Positions 28,593-37,456 are shown, counted from the first letter of the stretch. The stretch is DNA of 64,000 nucleotides from Noviherbaspirillum autotrophicum (GCF_000818395.1 NZ_JWJG01000028.1:4728615-4792614); one strand, 5' to 3'. The notes: a model not told the origin generated them from the letters alone. A program made the numbers and translations.

Positions 28593-28608
28593 CCTAGTGT
28601 TAGGCGTC
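28584..28608 (+). repeat. attC site 2, collapsed to its terminal arms
   Basis: GACGCCTAAC-CTAGT-GTTAGGCGTC: inverse core and core form a perfect 10-bp stem with a five-base loop. The central part of a normal attC (57 bases or more) is missing. It overlaps the stop of the DHFR-like gene. Confidence 0.8.
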
Positions 28609-28623
28609 ATCAATAGGAATGCT

Positions 28624-29193
28624 ATGACCGATCCGAGACTTACTTTTGCAAGCCAGGAAGAGTGGGAAACTTGGCTGGAGCGTAACGGAAGCGCCTCATC
28701 CGGCGCGTGGCTTCGTCTGGCGAAGAAATCGGCCGATCAGGCTACCGTCTCATATGCTCAAGCACTTGAAAGTGCGCTCTGCTACGGATGGATTGACGGC
28801 CAGAAGCAAGCTGAAAGCGAGCACTATTGGCTTCAACGCTTCACGCCTCGAACTGCCAAGAGTATCTGGTCAAAGATCAATAAAGAAAAAGCAGAAGCAC
28901 TAGTCGCATCCGGACGAATACGTCCGGCCGGCATGCTGGAGATCAATCGCGCCAAACAGGATGGCCGCTGGGATGCCGCCTATGCGTCGGCAAGCAATTC
29001 GACCGTCCCTGACGACTTGCAACACGCTCTTGATGCCAATCCCAAGGCAAAGAAATTCTTTGCAACGCTCAACAGCAAAAACCGATACGCCATCCTTTTC
29101 AGAGTACAAAACGCAAAGAAGCCAGAAACTCGCGCGCGGAAAATCGTGCAATTTATTGAAATGTTAAGCAATGGCGAAACGTTCTATCCTTAA
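28624..29193 (+). CDS. Cassette gene 3: YdeI/OmpD-associated family protein
   Basis: A 189-residue cytoplasmic protein of the YdeI family. Features include LESALCYGWIDGQKQ near residue 50, RFTPRTAKSIWSKIN near 80, an LDANPKAKKFFATLN stretch and the C-terminal KPETRARKIVQFIEML. Family members are linked to resistance to peptides and stress, but the mechanism is not known. ATG 28624 (MTDPRLTF) is preferred over 28597, which lies in the attC. Confidence 0.88.
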   Translation: MTDPRLTFASQEEWETWLERNGSASSGAWLRLAKKSADQATVSYAQALESALCYGWIDGQKQAESEHYWLQRFTPRTAKSIWSKINKEKAEALVASGRIRPAGMLEINRAKQDGRWDAAYASASNSTVPDDLQHALDANPKAKKFFATLNSKNRYAILFRVQNAKKPETRARKIVQFIEMLSNGETFYP

Positions 29194-29201
29194 TCTCATT
29201 G

Positions 29202-29375
29202 GCCTAACATTTGGCACACGAACGTTCATGCTGCGCATGCCCGCCAGTGAACTCGACGTTGAGGCTATAGAAAAAGTCCAAAACCGAGACTCTTGCTAAC
29301 TTTCAAGCCAAGGAAATCAATGGCTTACATTGCTCAAAAATCCGCACAACGACTTTTTCTGCAGCCTCGTTAGGC
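29202..29375 (+). repeat. attC site 3 (long)
   Basis: Inverse core GCCTAAC at 29202-29208 and core GTTAGGC at 29369-29375 bracket 174 bases. This is longer than typical attC sites and contains no gene. The central part may have acquired an insertion, or two partial sites may be fused. Confidence 0.6.
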
Positions 29376-29407
29376 GTTGCAACCAAACCCATGGCAGGAC
29401 ACTCCCT

Positions 29408-30097
29408 ATGAGGCACAGCGAAAGACACAGGACGCACCGCACAGGCTGGCTACGTGCCGCCGTTCTTGGCGCAAATGATGGCATCGTTTCTACTGCCAGT
29501 CTTGTCTTGGGCATAGCGGCCACAGGTGCCGGTACCAAGGCCATTCTTGTCACAGGTGTTGCGAGTCTCGTTGCCGGAGCCATGTCGATGGCTGCGGGCG
29601 AGTATGTCTCGGTCAGTTCACAAGCCGATACCGAAAGCGCAGATCTGACTCGCGAGAAGGCAGAGCTGGCTGAAAATCCCAGGCAAGAGCACGCCGAGCT
29701 CATGGCTATCTACGTCAAGCGTGGCCTCGATGAGACATTGGCATCGACGGTCGCCGCCAAATTGATGGCACATGACGCGCTCACGGCGCACGCGCGGGAC
29801 GAACTTGGAATATCGGATACATTGGCCGCCAAACCAGTGCAGGCTGCGCTCGCCTCCGCCGGCACGTTTGCCGCTGGCGCACTTCTCCCGCTGCTGATGG
29901 TTCTCTTGCTCCCGGCCTCTGCGCTCATGTGGGGCCTCGCGGGCAGCTCGCTCTTCTTTCTCGCACTGCTGGGTCTGATTGCTGCACGCGCCGGGGGCGC
30001 ACCGTTGCTCGTGTCCGCCACGCGTGTGACCTTCTGGGGCGCGTTGGCGATGGGACTGACCGCTGGCGTTGGAGCCCTCTTTGGAGTGGCAGCTTGA
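29408..30097 (+). CDS. Cassette gene 4: VIT1/CCC1-family transporter
   Basis: A 229-residue membrane protein of the VIT family (vacuolar iron/manganese transporter type). It has the hallmark first helix GANDGIVSTASLVLG and MSMAAGEYVSVSSQADTE, a charged cytoplasmic metal-binding segment (EHAELMAIYVKRGLDE) and three more helices. It probably exports or stores Fe2+/Mn2+. ATG 29408 is chosen since 29330 lies inside attC. No good attC is seen between this and the next gene, so the two may form one cassette. Confidence 0.9.
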   Translation: MRHSERHRTHRTGWLRAAVLGANDGIVSTASLVLGIAATGAGTKAILVTGVASLVAGAMSMAAGEYVSVSSQADTESADLTREKAELAENPRQEHAELMAIYVKRGLDETLASTVAAKLMAHDALTAHARDELGISDTLAAKPVQAALASAGTFAAGALLPLLMVLLLPASALMWGLAGSSLFFLALLGLIAARAGGAPLLVSATRVTFWGALAMGLTAGVGALFGVAA

Positions 30098-30155
30098 GAT
30101 ACGAGCTTGCACGGAAAGCGCCCCCTGCCCCTCATATCAAACGTCAAGAGGATTT

Positions 30156-30536
30156 ATGATCGATCACACCGGTGTAGTCGTCAGCGATTTTGATAAGAGT
30201 AAGCAGTTTTACTTGGCGGCGCTTGCGCCGATAGGGTTCAGCCTGCTCGCCGAGTTTCCCGCTTCGGTTACGGGACATACTGACGTTGCCGGATTTGGTG
30301 AGCCGCCGAAGCCGGAATTTTGGATAAGCCGAGGCACTCCGAATCATCCACCTGTACACGTGGCATTTCGCGTTTCAAGCAGAAGTCTTGTCGACGCCTT
30401 TTACAGGGCTGCGATTGATGCAGGCGGAACTGATAATGGTCCGCCGGGAATTCGTGCGCATTATCACCCGAACTATTACGGTGCCTTCGTCCTTGATCCT
30501 GACGGGCACAATATCGAAGCAGTTTGTCATGGGTAA
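30156..30536 (+). CDS. Cassette gene 5: VOC/glyoxalase-family protein
   Basis: A 126-residue VOC-fold protein. MIDHTGVVVSDFDKSKQFY carries the first metal His, VHVAFRV the second, and FVLDPDGHNIEAVCHG the C-terminal Glu. It is likely a metal-dependent lyase, dioxygenase or antibiotic-binding protein; the substrate is unknown. The ribosome site AAGAGGA precedes ATG 30156. It follows the VIT gene by 58 bases. Confidence 0.88.
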   Translation: MIDHTGVVVSDFDKSKQFYLAALAPIGFSLLAEFPASVTGHTDVAGFGEPPKPEFWISRGTPNHPPVHVAFRVSSRSLVDAFYRAAIDAGGTDNGPPGIRAHYHPNYYGAFVLDPDGHNIEAVCHG

Positions 30537-30550
30537 GCTCCGAAATCGCC

Positions 30551-30614
30551 TCTTAACAAAATGCGGCGGAGGGAGACAAACAAATTTCTGCACCCCTGAA
30601 CAGCGTCATTAGGC
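30551..30614 (+). repeat. attC-like site 4, degenerate
   Basis: TCTTAAC at 30551-30557 and ATTAGGC at 30608-30614 resemble the inverse core and core with one mismatch each, 64 bases end to end, between two cassette genes. Confidence 0.45.
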
Positions 30615-30628
30615 ACAGGAGCAAGTTC

Positions 30629-31063
30629 ATGCGCGTCCTGAAAGCCGGCTTGATCTACTTCCTGATCGTCTTCGGCACCGGGTTTGCTCTCGCCTTCGTC
30701 CGGATTCCGTTCCTCGTTCCCCGGTTCGGCGTCTGCATGGCCGAGCTCCTCGAAATGCCCGTAATGCTCGCTGTCATTGTCTGGGCCTCTCGGCGCCTGG
30801 TCCGCCGCCATCCAGAGTTGAGCCGCTCTTCGCGGCTGATCGCGGGCATCGTGGCGTTTGCGCTACTGGTCAGTGCCGAGCTTGCAGTCGCGTACTTTAT
30901 GAGCAACCGCACGCCGGGCCAGTACGTCGCCTCCCGGGACCCGGTCTCAGGAGGTGTGTATCTGGCGTCACTGCTCATCTTCGCTGTGGCGCCAGCCTTG
31001 TGGAACCGTAGGTCCGTGCCTGACAATTCGTCCACATTGACGCTGCGTCGCGACGCGGTTTAG
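30629..31063 (+). CDS. Cassette gene 6: small membrane protein, unknown
   Basis: A 144-residue protein with four hydrophobic helices (about 6-28, 38-56, 70-92, 108-126) and no recognised catalytic motif. It belongs to the type of four-helix membrane proteins common in integron cassettes. It is the last cassette-like gene before the terminator of the quinoprotein gene; the right edge of the array must lie between 31064 and about 31228. Confidence 0.7.
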   Translation: MRVLKAGLIYFLIVFGTGFALAFVRIPFLVPRFGVCMAELLEMPVMLAVIVWASRRLVRRHPELSRSSRLIAGIVAFALLVSAELAVAYFMSNRTPGQYVASRDPVSGGVYLASLLIFAVAPALWNRRSVPDNSSTLTLRRDAV

Positions 31064-31227
31064 CTGAGGTGGAATGTCTGCTTTCGGGAAAGACGTCTGA
31101 CTGCTTGGGGCCGCTTTCGCCAATTAAAGAACTCGTTTTATAGGTCCGATTTTGGCTCAAAGCAGTCATTAAAGTAAGCACAGCAAGCCGCAAGGCACGC
31201 GCGTGCGGCAACATCCTGATCGCAAAT

Positions 31228-31256
31228 AAAAAAAGCCGGCGGTTTGCACCGCCGGC
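31228..31256 (-). terminator. Terminator of the quinoprotein alcohol dehydrogenase gene
   Basis: GCCGGCGGT (31235-31243) pairs with ACCGCCGGC (31248-31256). On the minus strand the stem is followed by a run of seven T. It lies 80 bases beyond the stop. Confidence 0.88.
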
Positions 31257-31336
31257 CCAAAAAATCTCAACGAAAGCAGTGGAAGACGATCCGCGTTCCG
31301 TGAGATGGAGGGGGAGACAAAGCCCCTGAAACTTGA

Positions 31337-33094
31337 TTAAATCGACGACAGCTTGAACACCCAGACCGAACCACCCTGCTCCAGGAAGTTCACGCGCTTG
31401 GCGACTTCGCCGCCCCACAGCGGCACCGCGCCGCCCCAGCCGGAAACCACCGCCACGTATTGCGTGCCGTTTTCCTGCCAGGTGATCGGAGGCGCAACCA
31501 CGCCGGAGCCGGTCTGGAACTTCCACAACTCCTTGCCGGTCTTGGCATCGAGCGCTTTCAGGAAGCCTTCCGGCGTGCCGTAGAACACCAGGTCGCCGGC
31601 GGTGGTCATCACACCGCCCCACAGCGGCGCGTTGTTCTTCGCTTCCCACACGATCTTGCCGCTCTTCGGATCGATCGCCCGCAGCGCGCCGATGTAGTCG
31701 TCATGCAGCGGCTTGATGGTGAAGCCGGCGCCGAGGTAGGCCGCGCCCTTCTTGTAGCTGATCGGCTCGTTCCAGATTTCCATGCCCCACTCGTTGGCCG
31801 GCACGTAGAACATCTGCGTCTTCGGGCTGTACGCCATCGGCATCTGGTTCTTGCCGCCGAGGAAGGACGGCGCGTTGAACACCGATTCGCCCTTCTTGCC
31901 GTCGGCGCCCTTGGTCGGGTCGCCCGGGCGGCTGTTCTGCACGTAGTTCGGGCGGCCGGTCTTGAGATCGATGCTGGTGGCCCAGGTGATCTTGCGCACG
32001 AACGGGAAGGCGTTTTCGAGCTTGCCGTTCTTCGCATCGACCACGTAGAAGAAGCCGTTGCGGTCGGCCTTGCCGCCCATGCGCTTGCCGTTCATGTCGA
32101 ACGTGACGAATTCATTGACGCCGTCGAAGTCCCAGCCGTCATGCGGCGTGGTCTGGTAATGCCACTTGATCTGGCCGGTCTCGACGTCGAGCGCCACGGT
32201 CGACGAGGAATACAGGTTGTCGCCGGGGCGCAGGTGGCTGTTCCACGGTGCGGGGTTGCCGGTGCCGAAGTAGGCCAGGCCGGTGGTCGGATCGTAGGTG
32301 CCGCCCAGCCAGGTAGCCGCGCCGCCGGTCTTCCACAGCTCGCCCGGCCAGGTCTTGTTGGTGGTGCCGGTGATGCCGTTCTCGATCTGCTTGCCGTCCT
32401 TGTCGTACTTGTAGCCCATGTGGCCTTCCACCATCGGGCGCATCCAGACCAGCTCGCCGGTGCGCGGATTGCGCGCCTCGACGCGGCCGACGATGCCGAA
32501 TTCGCCGCCGGATACGCCGGTCAGCAACAGGCCCTTGGCGATGAGCGGCGCTGCCGTGTTCGAATAGCCCGCCTTGTAGTCGTCGATCTTTTCCTTCCAC
32601 ACCACCTCGCCCGTCTTCTGGTCGAGCGCAACGAGCTGCGCGTCGAGCGTGGCGAAGATGACGAGGTTGTCGTACAGTGCCGCGCCGCGGTTGACCACGT
32701 CGCAGCAGGGCATGATCGCTTCCGGCAGGCGGTGCTCGTACTTCCACAGCTTCTGGCCGGTCTTGACGTCGAGCGCATAGATGCGCGAGTAAGACGCGGT
32801 GACGAACATGCGGCCGTCATGGATCAGCGGCTGCGATTCCTGGCCGCGCTGCTTTTCGCCGCCGAACGAGAACGACCAGGCCGGCACCAGGCGCGAGACA
32901 GTCTTCGCGTTAATCTGGGTCAGCGGCGAAAAGCGCTGCCCCTGCTGTCCCATGCCCCAGCTCAGCACGTCGTTGACGCTCTTGACGTCGCCCTCGATCA
33001 TGGCATCGGTGACGCCGACCGCCTGCGCACCGCCGGCCGCTGCCAGCGCCGCCAGCAGGGACCATCGAATCAGATTGGATTTGTTCGTTTTCAT
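31337..33094 (-). CDS. PQQ-dependent alcohol dehydrogenase, lanthanide-type signature
   Basis: Periplasmic quinoprotein oxidising primary alcohols to aldehydes and passing electrons to cytochrome c. The 585-residue protein has a signal peptide (to about AQA, 25), the vicinal disulfide Cys130-Cys131 and metal ligands Glu198 and Asn280. The catalytic Asp322 sits in WDFDGVNE. Asp324, two residues on, is the extra acidic ligand seen in lanthanide enzymes (XoxF, ExaF/PedH), where calcium enzymes have Ala or Ser. The XoxJ-like gene and the cytochrome c lie next door. ATG 33094 follows AAGGAGGAGCA. It is 31 bases after the DUF779 gene and read from the sigma-54 promoter at 33667-33681. Substrate range (ethanol-type versus methanol) is not decided by sequence. 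Confidence 0.93.
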   Translation of the reverse strand: MKTNKSNLIRWSLLAALAAAGGAQAVGVTDAMIEGDVKSVNDVLSWGMGQQGQRFSPLTQINAKTVSRLVPAWSFSFGGEKQRGQESQPLIHDGRMFVTASYSRIYALDVKTGQKLWKYEHRLPEAIMPCCDVVNRGAALYDNLVIFATLDAQLVALDQKTGEVVWKEKIDDYKAGYSNTAAPLIAKGLLLTGVSGGEFGIVGRVEARNPRTGELVWMRPMVEGHMGYKYDKDGKQIENGITGTTNKTWPGELWKTGGAATWLGGTYDPTTGLAYFGTGNPAPWNSHLRPGDNLYSSSTVALDVETGQIKWHYQTTPHDGWDFDGVNEFVTFDMNGKRMGGKADRNGFFYVVDAKNGKLENAFPFVRKITWATSIDLKTGRPNYVQNSRPGDPTKGADGKKGESVFNAPSFLGGKNQMPMAYSPKTQMFYVPANEWGMEIWNEPISYKKGAAYLGAGFTIKPLHDDYIGALRAIDPKSGKIVWEAKNNAPLWGGVMTTAGDLVFYGTPEGFLKALDAKTGKELWKFQTGSGVVAPPITWQENGTQYVAVVSGWGGAVPLWGGEVAKRVNFLEQGGSVWVFKLSSI

Positions 33095-33125
33095 TGCTCC
33101 TCCTTGTTGTATTGAAAAAATACTC

Positions 33126-33521
33126 TTACTGGCGCACGCACTCGCGCGCTGCCTGCCGCGCCAGTCGTTCGCACTCTTCATCGGAAAATGGCCGGGCCCG
33201 GGTGAAAAACCGTTTCCCGGTTCCGTTCTCCAACGAAAACATGCTGCCGGCGCCATCGATGACGTCGACAATCAGCTGCGTATGCAGCCAATACTCGGCA
33301 TCGTCGCGTCCGACATAGAACGCCGATCCGTGCAACACGCCCAGGCAGACATCGGTCTGGCCGATGCTGAATTCGCCGGCCGGGTAACACATCGGCGAGC
33401 CCCCTTCGGTGCAGTCCTCAGGCTGGAAAAAAATCAGCGGCCCGTAGACCCGCATCAGGGTATCGATCAGTTGTGCAGCGGCCTCGGTAGCCACCACTCT
33501 GGACGGTGTTGTGTGTGTCAT
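33126..33521 (-). CDS. DUF779 protein, alcohol/aldehyde-oxidation associated
   Basis: A 131-residue soluble protein of the DUF779 family, recognised by the segments [21 protein letters not shown], with three Cys in all, and the central [16 protein letters not shown]. Family members usually sit next to acetaldehyde dehydrogenase genes. Here it sits directly before the quinoprotein gene instead and is first behind the sigma-54 promoter. The role is unknown; the conserved Cys suggest metal binding or redox sensing. Confidence 0.88.
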   Translation of the reverse strand: MTHTTPSRVVATEAAAQLIDTLMRVYGPLIFFQPEDCTEGGSPMCYPAGEFSIGQTDVCLGVLHGSAFYVGRDDAEYWLHTQLIVDVIDGAGSMFSLENGTGKRFFTRARPFSDEECERLARQAARECVRQ

Positions 33522-33666
33522 ATCTGTTCCGGTGCGCTCTATGTCAGCGCGCTATGGTCATCGTTCTGCTGCCGCTTGTACTGCCCTGTGCGTATGTCAT
33601 GTCAGCCTCCGATGGTCCAGTAGGGGATGTGGGTGATCCGTGCATTGCCGGAATAGCTTGTTCTTC

Positions 33667-33681
33667 GCAATTGGCGTGCCA
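33667..33681 (-). promoter_or_regulatory. Sigma-54 promoter for DUF779-quinoprotein operon
   Basis: Minus-strand TGGCACG-CCAA-TTGC: exact consensus and spacing, about 146 bases before the DUF779 start. Confidence 0.87.
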
Positions 33682-33845
33682 TGTCGGCTCCAGCCACACC
33701 CGGCAGCGCGCAACCCCCGTGCGCAAGCCGTTTGCCGCGCCCATGCGGGCCGCAGCGCGCGCGCCGCGCGCATCCTGCTGCCGACGGCTGTCTTGTTTTT
33801 GCGCAGTTCCACGAACGCTGCTCCAAACTGCAGCAGCGCGACGCA

Positions 33846-33886
33846 CAAAACAAAAGGCCTGCCGGGCAACGCGCCGGGCAGGCCTT
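33846..33886 (-). terminator. Terminator of the XoxJ-like gene
   Basis: AAGGCCTGCC and GGCAGGCCTT form a stem. On the minus strand it is followed by a T-rich run (complement of CAAAACAAAA), 18 bases after the stop. Confidence 0.7.
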
Positions 33887-33904
33887 GCGTCATGCGAGGC
33901 TGGA

Positions 33905-34732
33905 TCAGGGCTTTACCTGCGTCACGCCATACTTGGCGAAAATCTGCGCCAGCTCGCCGGAGGCTTCCATTTCATTGACTGCGGCCTGCAGCGCGCGCGC
34001 CAGTTCGACGTCGTCCTGCCGCACCGCCATCCCGACCACCCATCCCTGCCGCGGCAGACGCGCAAAGAATAGGTCCGACAGCGGAAAACCGGCATCGCCA
34101 TGCACGACCGACTCGATCTCCGACTGGTTGGCCAGCACCGCGTCGAGCTCGCCGGCCTTCAGCGCGGCCAGCGCGGCGGCGGCGGTATCGTAGATCTTCA
34201 CGCTGTCGCGCACCTTGCCGCCCTGCTCGCCCAGCAGCACCATGGCCGCGATCGACACTTTCTCGGCGCCGACCCGCTTGCCGACCAGGCAGTCGACCGA
34301 TTCGCAGTCGGGGATCGCGCGCGCGTTGCGCACTAGGCGCACGCGGTCGCGGTAATACGGCGCGAAGATCGACACCTTCTTGTTTTCCGCCATCAGGCGC
34401 CGGTCGACCGGCACGTGCATCATCACGTCGGCCGGCCCATAGCCGAGGTAGTGGCCCTTCCACACCATGTTGCGCAGATCGTCGTCCAGATTTTCGCCGG
34501 CATCGAACGGCAGCAGGTTCACGCGCAGCCCGAGCTTCTTGCCCAGCGCATTGGCGAAGTCCACGTCGATGCCGCCGCTCTTGCCCGAGAACGGTTGCAT
34601 GTCGTTGTAAACGGCCACCTTGAGCACGCCGGTGTGGCGCAGCTGGTCGAGATCGGCGAAGGCAGACTGCGCGAACAGGCTCATGGCGCAGCAAAGGGAA
34701 AGCAGAAGCGAACGCTTGGAAAAGGGTTTCAT
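33905..34732 (-). CDS. XoxJ/MxaJ-like periplasmic solute-binding protein
   Basis: A 275-residue exported protein of the extracellular solute-binding family 3 fold. The signal peptide ends QSAFA; LRHTGVLKVAVYNDMQPFS and GIDVDFANALGKKLGL follow, with the remaining two-lobe pattern. A protein of this kind (XoxJ, MxaJ) accompanies methanol or alcohol quinoproteins and is thought to help activate the enzyme. Two Cys (DCESVDC) may form a disulfide. It lies downstream of the cytochrome c gene, with a 191-base gap, and has its own terminator. Confidence 0.88.
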   Translation of the reverse strand: MKPFSKRSLLLSLCCAMSLFAQSAFADLDQLRHTGVLKVAVYNDMQPFSGKSGGIDVDFANALGKKLGLRVNLLPFDAGENLDDDLRNMVWKGHYLGYGPADVMMHVPVDRRLMAENKKVSIFAPYYRDRVRLVRNARAIPDCESVDCLVGKRVGAEKVSIAAMVLLGEQGGKVRDSVKIYDTAAAALAALKAGELDAVLANQSEIESVVHGDAGFPLSDLFFARLPRQGWVVGMAVRQDDVELARALQAAVNEMEASGELAQIFAKYGVTQVKP

Positions 34733-34923
34733 GTTTGTCTCCGGTATTATTGATTTGTCCATGCAAGGTGACGGCGCATGGTAGCCGGCGGGTGCTGGAG
34801 GAAGGCCCTTAGCTCTTCTGGCCCTGTCCGCCCTCCCCGCGCAGGCGGGCATGACGGGAAATGAAGAAGGCAAGCATGTCCGCCCGCCTGCGGACACCGC
34901 TTGCAACGCGCCTGCGCAAGGCC

Positions 34924-35397
34924 TTACTTCGTCTCGCGCCGCGTTTCCAGATAAGCCTTGATCGACCACATCGCTTCCTGGCTCAGCGTGCCTTCGAACG
35001 GCGGCATGTAGACCGCGCCGTTGCGCACCTTGCCGTGCCGGGCCGACGTCAGGAAGTACTGGTCGATCTCCTTGAAGCAGTCCTGCCGCTTGGTTTCGTT
35101 CTTCTGGCCCATGCAGTCGCGGTCGAGCTTGCGCAGGTCCGGCGCGATGCCGCCGGAGATCGCCTCGATGCCGTGACAGCGCGCGCAGTTCTGGTTGAAT
35201 GCGGAGCTGCCGATGCGAATGGCTTCCTTGTTGCCGCGGAATGGATTCTCGTCGCGCCAACCGTCGCCCAGCTGCGGCAGGGACTTGGTATCGACCGGCT
35301 GCGGGGTGACGTCGCCATGCGCAGCGGCCGGCGGTGCATGCATCACGACCGCGATCATCGCGGCAGCCAGCGAGCACAGGGTGAGAGAGATTTTCAT
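34924..35397 (-). CDS. Cytochrome c, electron acceptor of the quinoprotein
   Basis: A 157-residue periplasmic class I cytochrome c, with a signal peptide ending PAAAHG and haem motif CARCH near residue 71. The axial Met is probably in the VYMPPFEGTLSQEAMWSIKAYL end region. An inserted pair of Cys (DRDCMGQ..RQDCF) suggests a disulfide. It resembles the cytochrome c-550 partners (PedF/ExaB type) of alcohol quinoproteins. It is first behind the exact sigma-54 promoter at 35443-35457. Confidence 0.92.
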   Translation of the reverse strand: MKISLTLCSLAAAMIAVVMHAPPAAAHGDVTPQPVDTKSLPQLGDGWRDENPFRGNKEAIRIGSSAFNQNCARCHGIEAISGGIAPDLRKLDRDCMGQKNETKRQDCFKEIDQYFLTSARHGKVRNGAVYMPPFEGTLSQEAMWSIKAYLETRRETK

Positions 35398-35442
35398 GTT
35401 GCCTCCTTAACGTGTTTTAGTGAATTGGGTCACCACGTTGAG

Positions 35443-35457
35443 GCAAGGAGCGTGCCA
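35443..35457 (-). promoter_or_regulatory. Sigma-54 promoter for cytochrome c / XoxJ-like genes
   Basis: Minus-strand TGGCACG-CTCC-TTGC, exact consensus, 46 bases before the start. Confidence 0.88.
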
Positions 35458-35523
35458 CTGGATTTCACGCCGTGCGCGCGACATGTGCACAGCTGCCGGC
35501 GCGACGTGCTGATGCAATATGGG

Positions 35524-35533
35524 ACAGCGGTGT
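35524..35533. promoter_or_regulatory. Candidate enhancer site for the AcoR-like activators
   Basis: ACA-GCGG-TGT within ATATGGGACA... and ...GCTGACACA, matching the block at 14299-14329. It is 67 bases upstream of the -24 box of the cytochrome c promoter. Confidence 0.58.
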
Positions 35534-35560
35534 TAAAAGCTGACACAGTGACGCGCACGC

Positions 35561-35600
35561 AAAAAAAACGCAGGACGCCGCACTGCGCGCCCTGCGTTTT
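35561..35600 (-). terminator. Terminator of the acyl-CoA synthetase gene
   Basis: AACGCAGG (35567-35574) pairs with CCTGCGTT (35591-35598). On the minus strand it is followed by eight T, 23 bases after the stop. Confidence 0.85.
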
Positions 35601-35620
35601 GGGTGCCGGGATCGGTCTGG

Positions 35621-37279
35621 CTATTTCGACAATTCCTTCTCCTGCAGGGCGCGCCACATCACCTTGCCGGTGGCCGACTTCGGCAGCGCATCGACGAACT
35701 CCACCTGCTTGGGCACCTTGTAGGCGGCCATCTTTTCATGCGCCCATTGCATGATCTCGGCCTCGGAGGCGTCGACGCCGGGGCGCCTGACGATCACCGC
35801 CTTCACGGTTTCGCCGCGATACGCGTCGCGCGCGGCGATGATGCAGCATTCCTGCACCGCCGGATGCTGGTACATCATCGATTCCACCTCGGCCGGCCAC
35901 ACCTTGAAGCCGGAGGCGTTGATCATGCGCTTCAAGCGGTCGGTGAAGAAGAAGAAACCGTCCGCATCCATGTAGCCCAGGTCGCCGGAGCGGAAGAAGC
36001 GCTTGCCGTCGAGTTCGGCGAAGGCGTCGGCGGTCTTCTGCGGATCGTTCCAGTAGCCCTGAAACACCTGCGGGCCGTGAATCCAGATTTCGCCCACCTC
36101 GCCGGACGGCAGTTCCTGGAACGTGACCGGATCGACGATGCGCGAATCGACGTTCAGCTCCGGGATGCCCAGGCATTGCTGCTTCATGCGCTGCGGTGGA
36201 TTGATGTGGGTCGCCGCCATCGTTTCCGACAAGCCGTAGCCTTCCATGTAGGTCTGCCCGGTCAGATCCAGCATCTTCTGTGCTATCGCCGCCGGCATCG
36301 CCGCACCGCCTCCGGAGACGCGCCGCAGCCCCGAGATGTCGTACTCCGGCAGGCGCGGATTGGACAGGAAGTCGATCATCATGGTCGGGATCAGGGTCCA
36401 GGTGGTGACCTTGTAGCGTGTGATCAGCTGGCCGGCTGCGTCGCGGTCCCAGCGCGGCAGCACGACGATGGCGCCGCCGCAGTAGATCATCGCGTTCATC
36501 ACCGACTGCATGCCGGTGACATGAAAGAACGGCAGCACCGCCAGCGTGACGTTGTCCGGCACGACAGGTCCCGACCAGACCGGGCTGGCGACGGCGTTGA
36601 TCATCACCGAGCGATGGGTATGCACGCAGCCTTTCGGCTTGCCGGTGGTGCCGGAGGTATACGGCATGCAGGCCAGGTCGTCGGGTCCCGCCTCGTGTGC
36701 GCGCGGCGCGTGCTTCTGGCCAAGCGCCTCCTGCCACGCCACCACGCCGGGCATGGCCGGCACGTCGCGCGGGGCGCGCACGAAATCGGGCATGGTCAGG
36801 TCGGTCGGCGCCGTGGCGTAGTCGGAATAGGTCGCCACGATCGCGTGTGCCAGCCCGGTGGTGCCGACCAGCGGCGCGGTGCGCGCAAAGATTTCCTGCG
36901 ACACGATCGCCACCTTGGCACCGCTGTCGTCGAGGTAATGGCGCAGCTCGTCGGTCATCAGCATCGGATTGACCGGCACCACCATCGCATCGGCGCGCAG
37001 GATGGCGTAATACGCGATGATGAACTGCGGGCTGTTCTGCATGTTGAGCAGCACGCGGTCGCCGCGCCGCACCCCGCACACGTTCTGCAGATAACCGGCC
37101 AGCGCCAGCACGTCCGCATGCGCCTGCGCGTAACTCAACACGGTATCGTAAAAAATGATCGCGGGCCGGTGCGGATAACGGCGCGCGGAAATGTCCAGGT
37201 TCGCGTACACGCTGGTATCCGGCGTGCTGATGGCGTGCGGCAGCCCGGCGGGCCAATGGGAAAAGTGCGTGGTGTTCAT
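35621..37279 (-). CDS. Acyl-CoA synthetase (AMP-forming)
   Basis: A 552-residue adenylate-forming ligase with the AMP-binding signature YTSGTTGKPKG near residue 210, the downstream YGLSET motif, the adenylate-binding RSGDLGYMDADG region and the C-terminal Lys in LPKSATGKVMWR. It activates a fatty acid to its CoA thioester; chain length is not readable. In this locus it could take up the acid formed from alkane via alcohol and aldehyde. No sigma-54 promoter is evident upstream, so it may be outside the regulon. Confidence 0.92.
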   Translation of the reverse strand: MNTTHFSHWPAGLPHAISTPDTSVYANLDISARRYPHRPAIIFYDTVLSYAQAHADVLALAGYLQNVCGVRRGDRVLLNMQNSPQFIIAYYAILRADAMVVPVNPMLMTDELRHYLDDSGAKVAIVSQEIFARTAPLVGTTGLAHAIVATYSDYATAPTDLTMPDFVRAPRDVPAMPGVVAWQEALGQKHAPRAHEAGPDDLACMPYTSGTTGKPKGCVHTHRSVMINAVASPVWSGPVVPDNVTLAVLPFFHVTGMQSVMNAMIYCGGAIVVLPRWDRDAAGQLITRYKVTTWTLIPTMMIDFLSNPRLPEYDISGLRRVSGGGAAMPAAIAQKMLDLTGQTYMEGYGLSETMAATHINPPQRMKQQCLGIPELNVDSRIVDPVTFQELPSGEVGEIWIHGPQVFQGYWNDPQKTADAFAELDGKRFFRSGDLGYMDADGFFFFTDRLKRMINASGFKVWPAEVESMMYQHPAVQECCIIAARDAYRGETVKAVIVRRPGVDASEAEIMQWAHEKMAAYKVPKQVEFVDALPKSATGKVMWRALQEKELSK

Positions 37280-37456
37280 TGTCTCTGCTGTTTTTATAGG
37301 TGAAATTTGATTATAGGTGCGCGCCAGAAATATGCTGTACTGCGGCGCAATACCATTGTGCGCCCGGCATCGCCGCCGTGAATGTCAAATCCTTGACAAT
37401 GCGCGCGGCATCGCCGCCTGGCAATTGCAGCGCGCACGCCAACGGCCGGGGAACCA

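Larger units (their letters stand above)
33522..33904. other. Regulatory gap upstream of the DUF779/quinoprotein operon
   Basis: 383 bases without a gene. It contains the -24/-12 promoter at 33667-33681 and the terminator of the XoxJ-like gene at 33846-33886. No clear ACA-N4-TGT dyad was found here. Confidence 0.55.

Noticed and set aside
31460-33115. Long open frame of 551 codons antisense to the quinoprotein gene
   Set aside because: It lies wholly opposite a gene with clear motifs and has no ribosome site or family motif. GC-rich coding DNA often leaves such antisense frames open.
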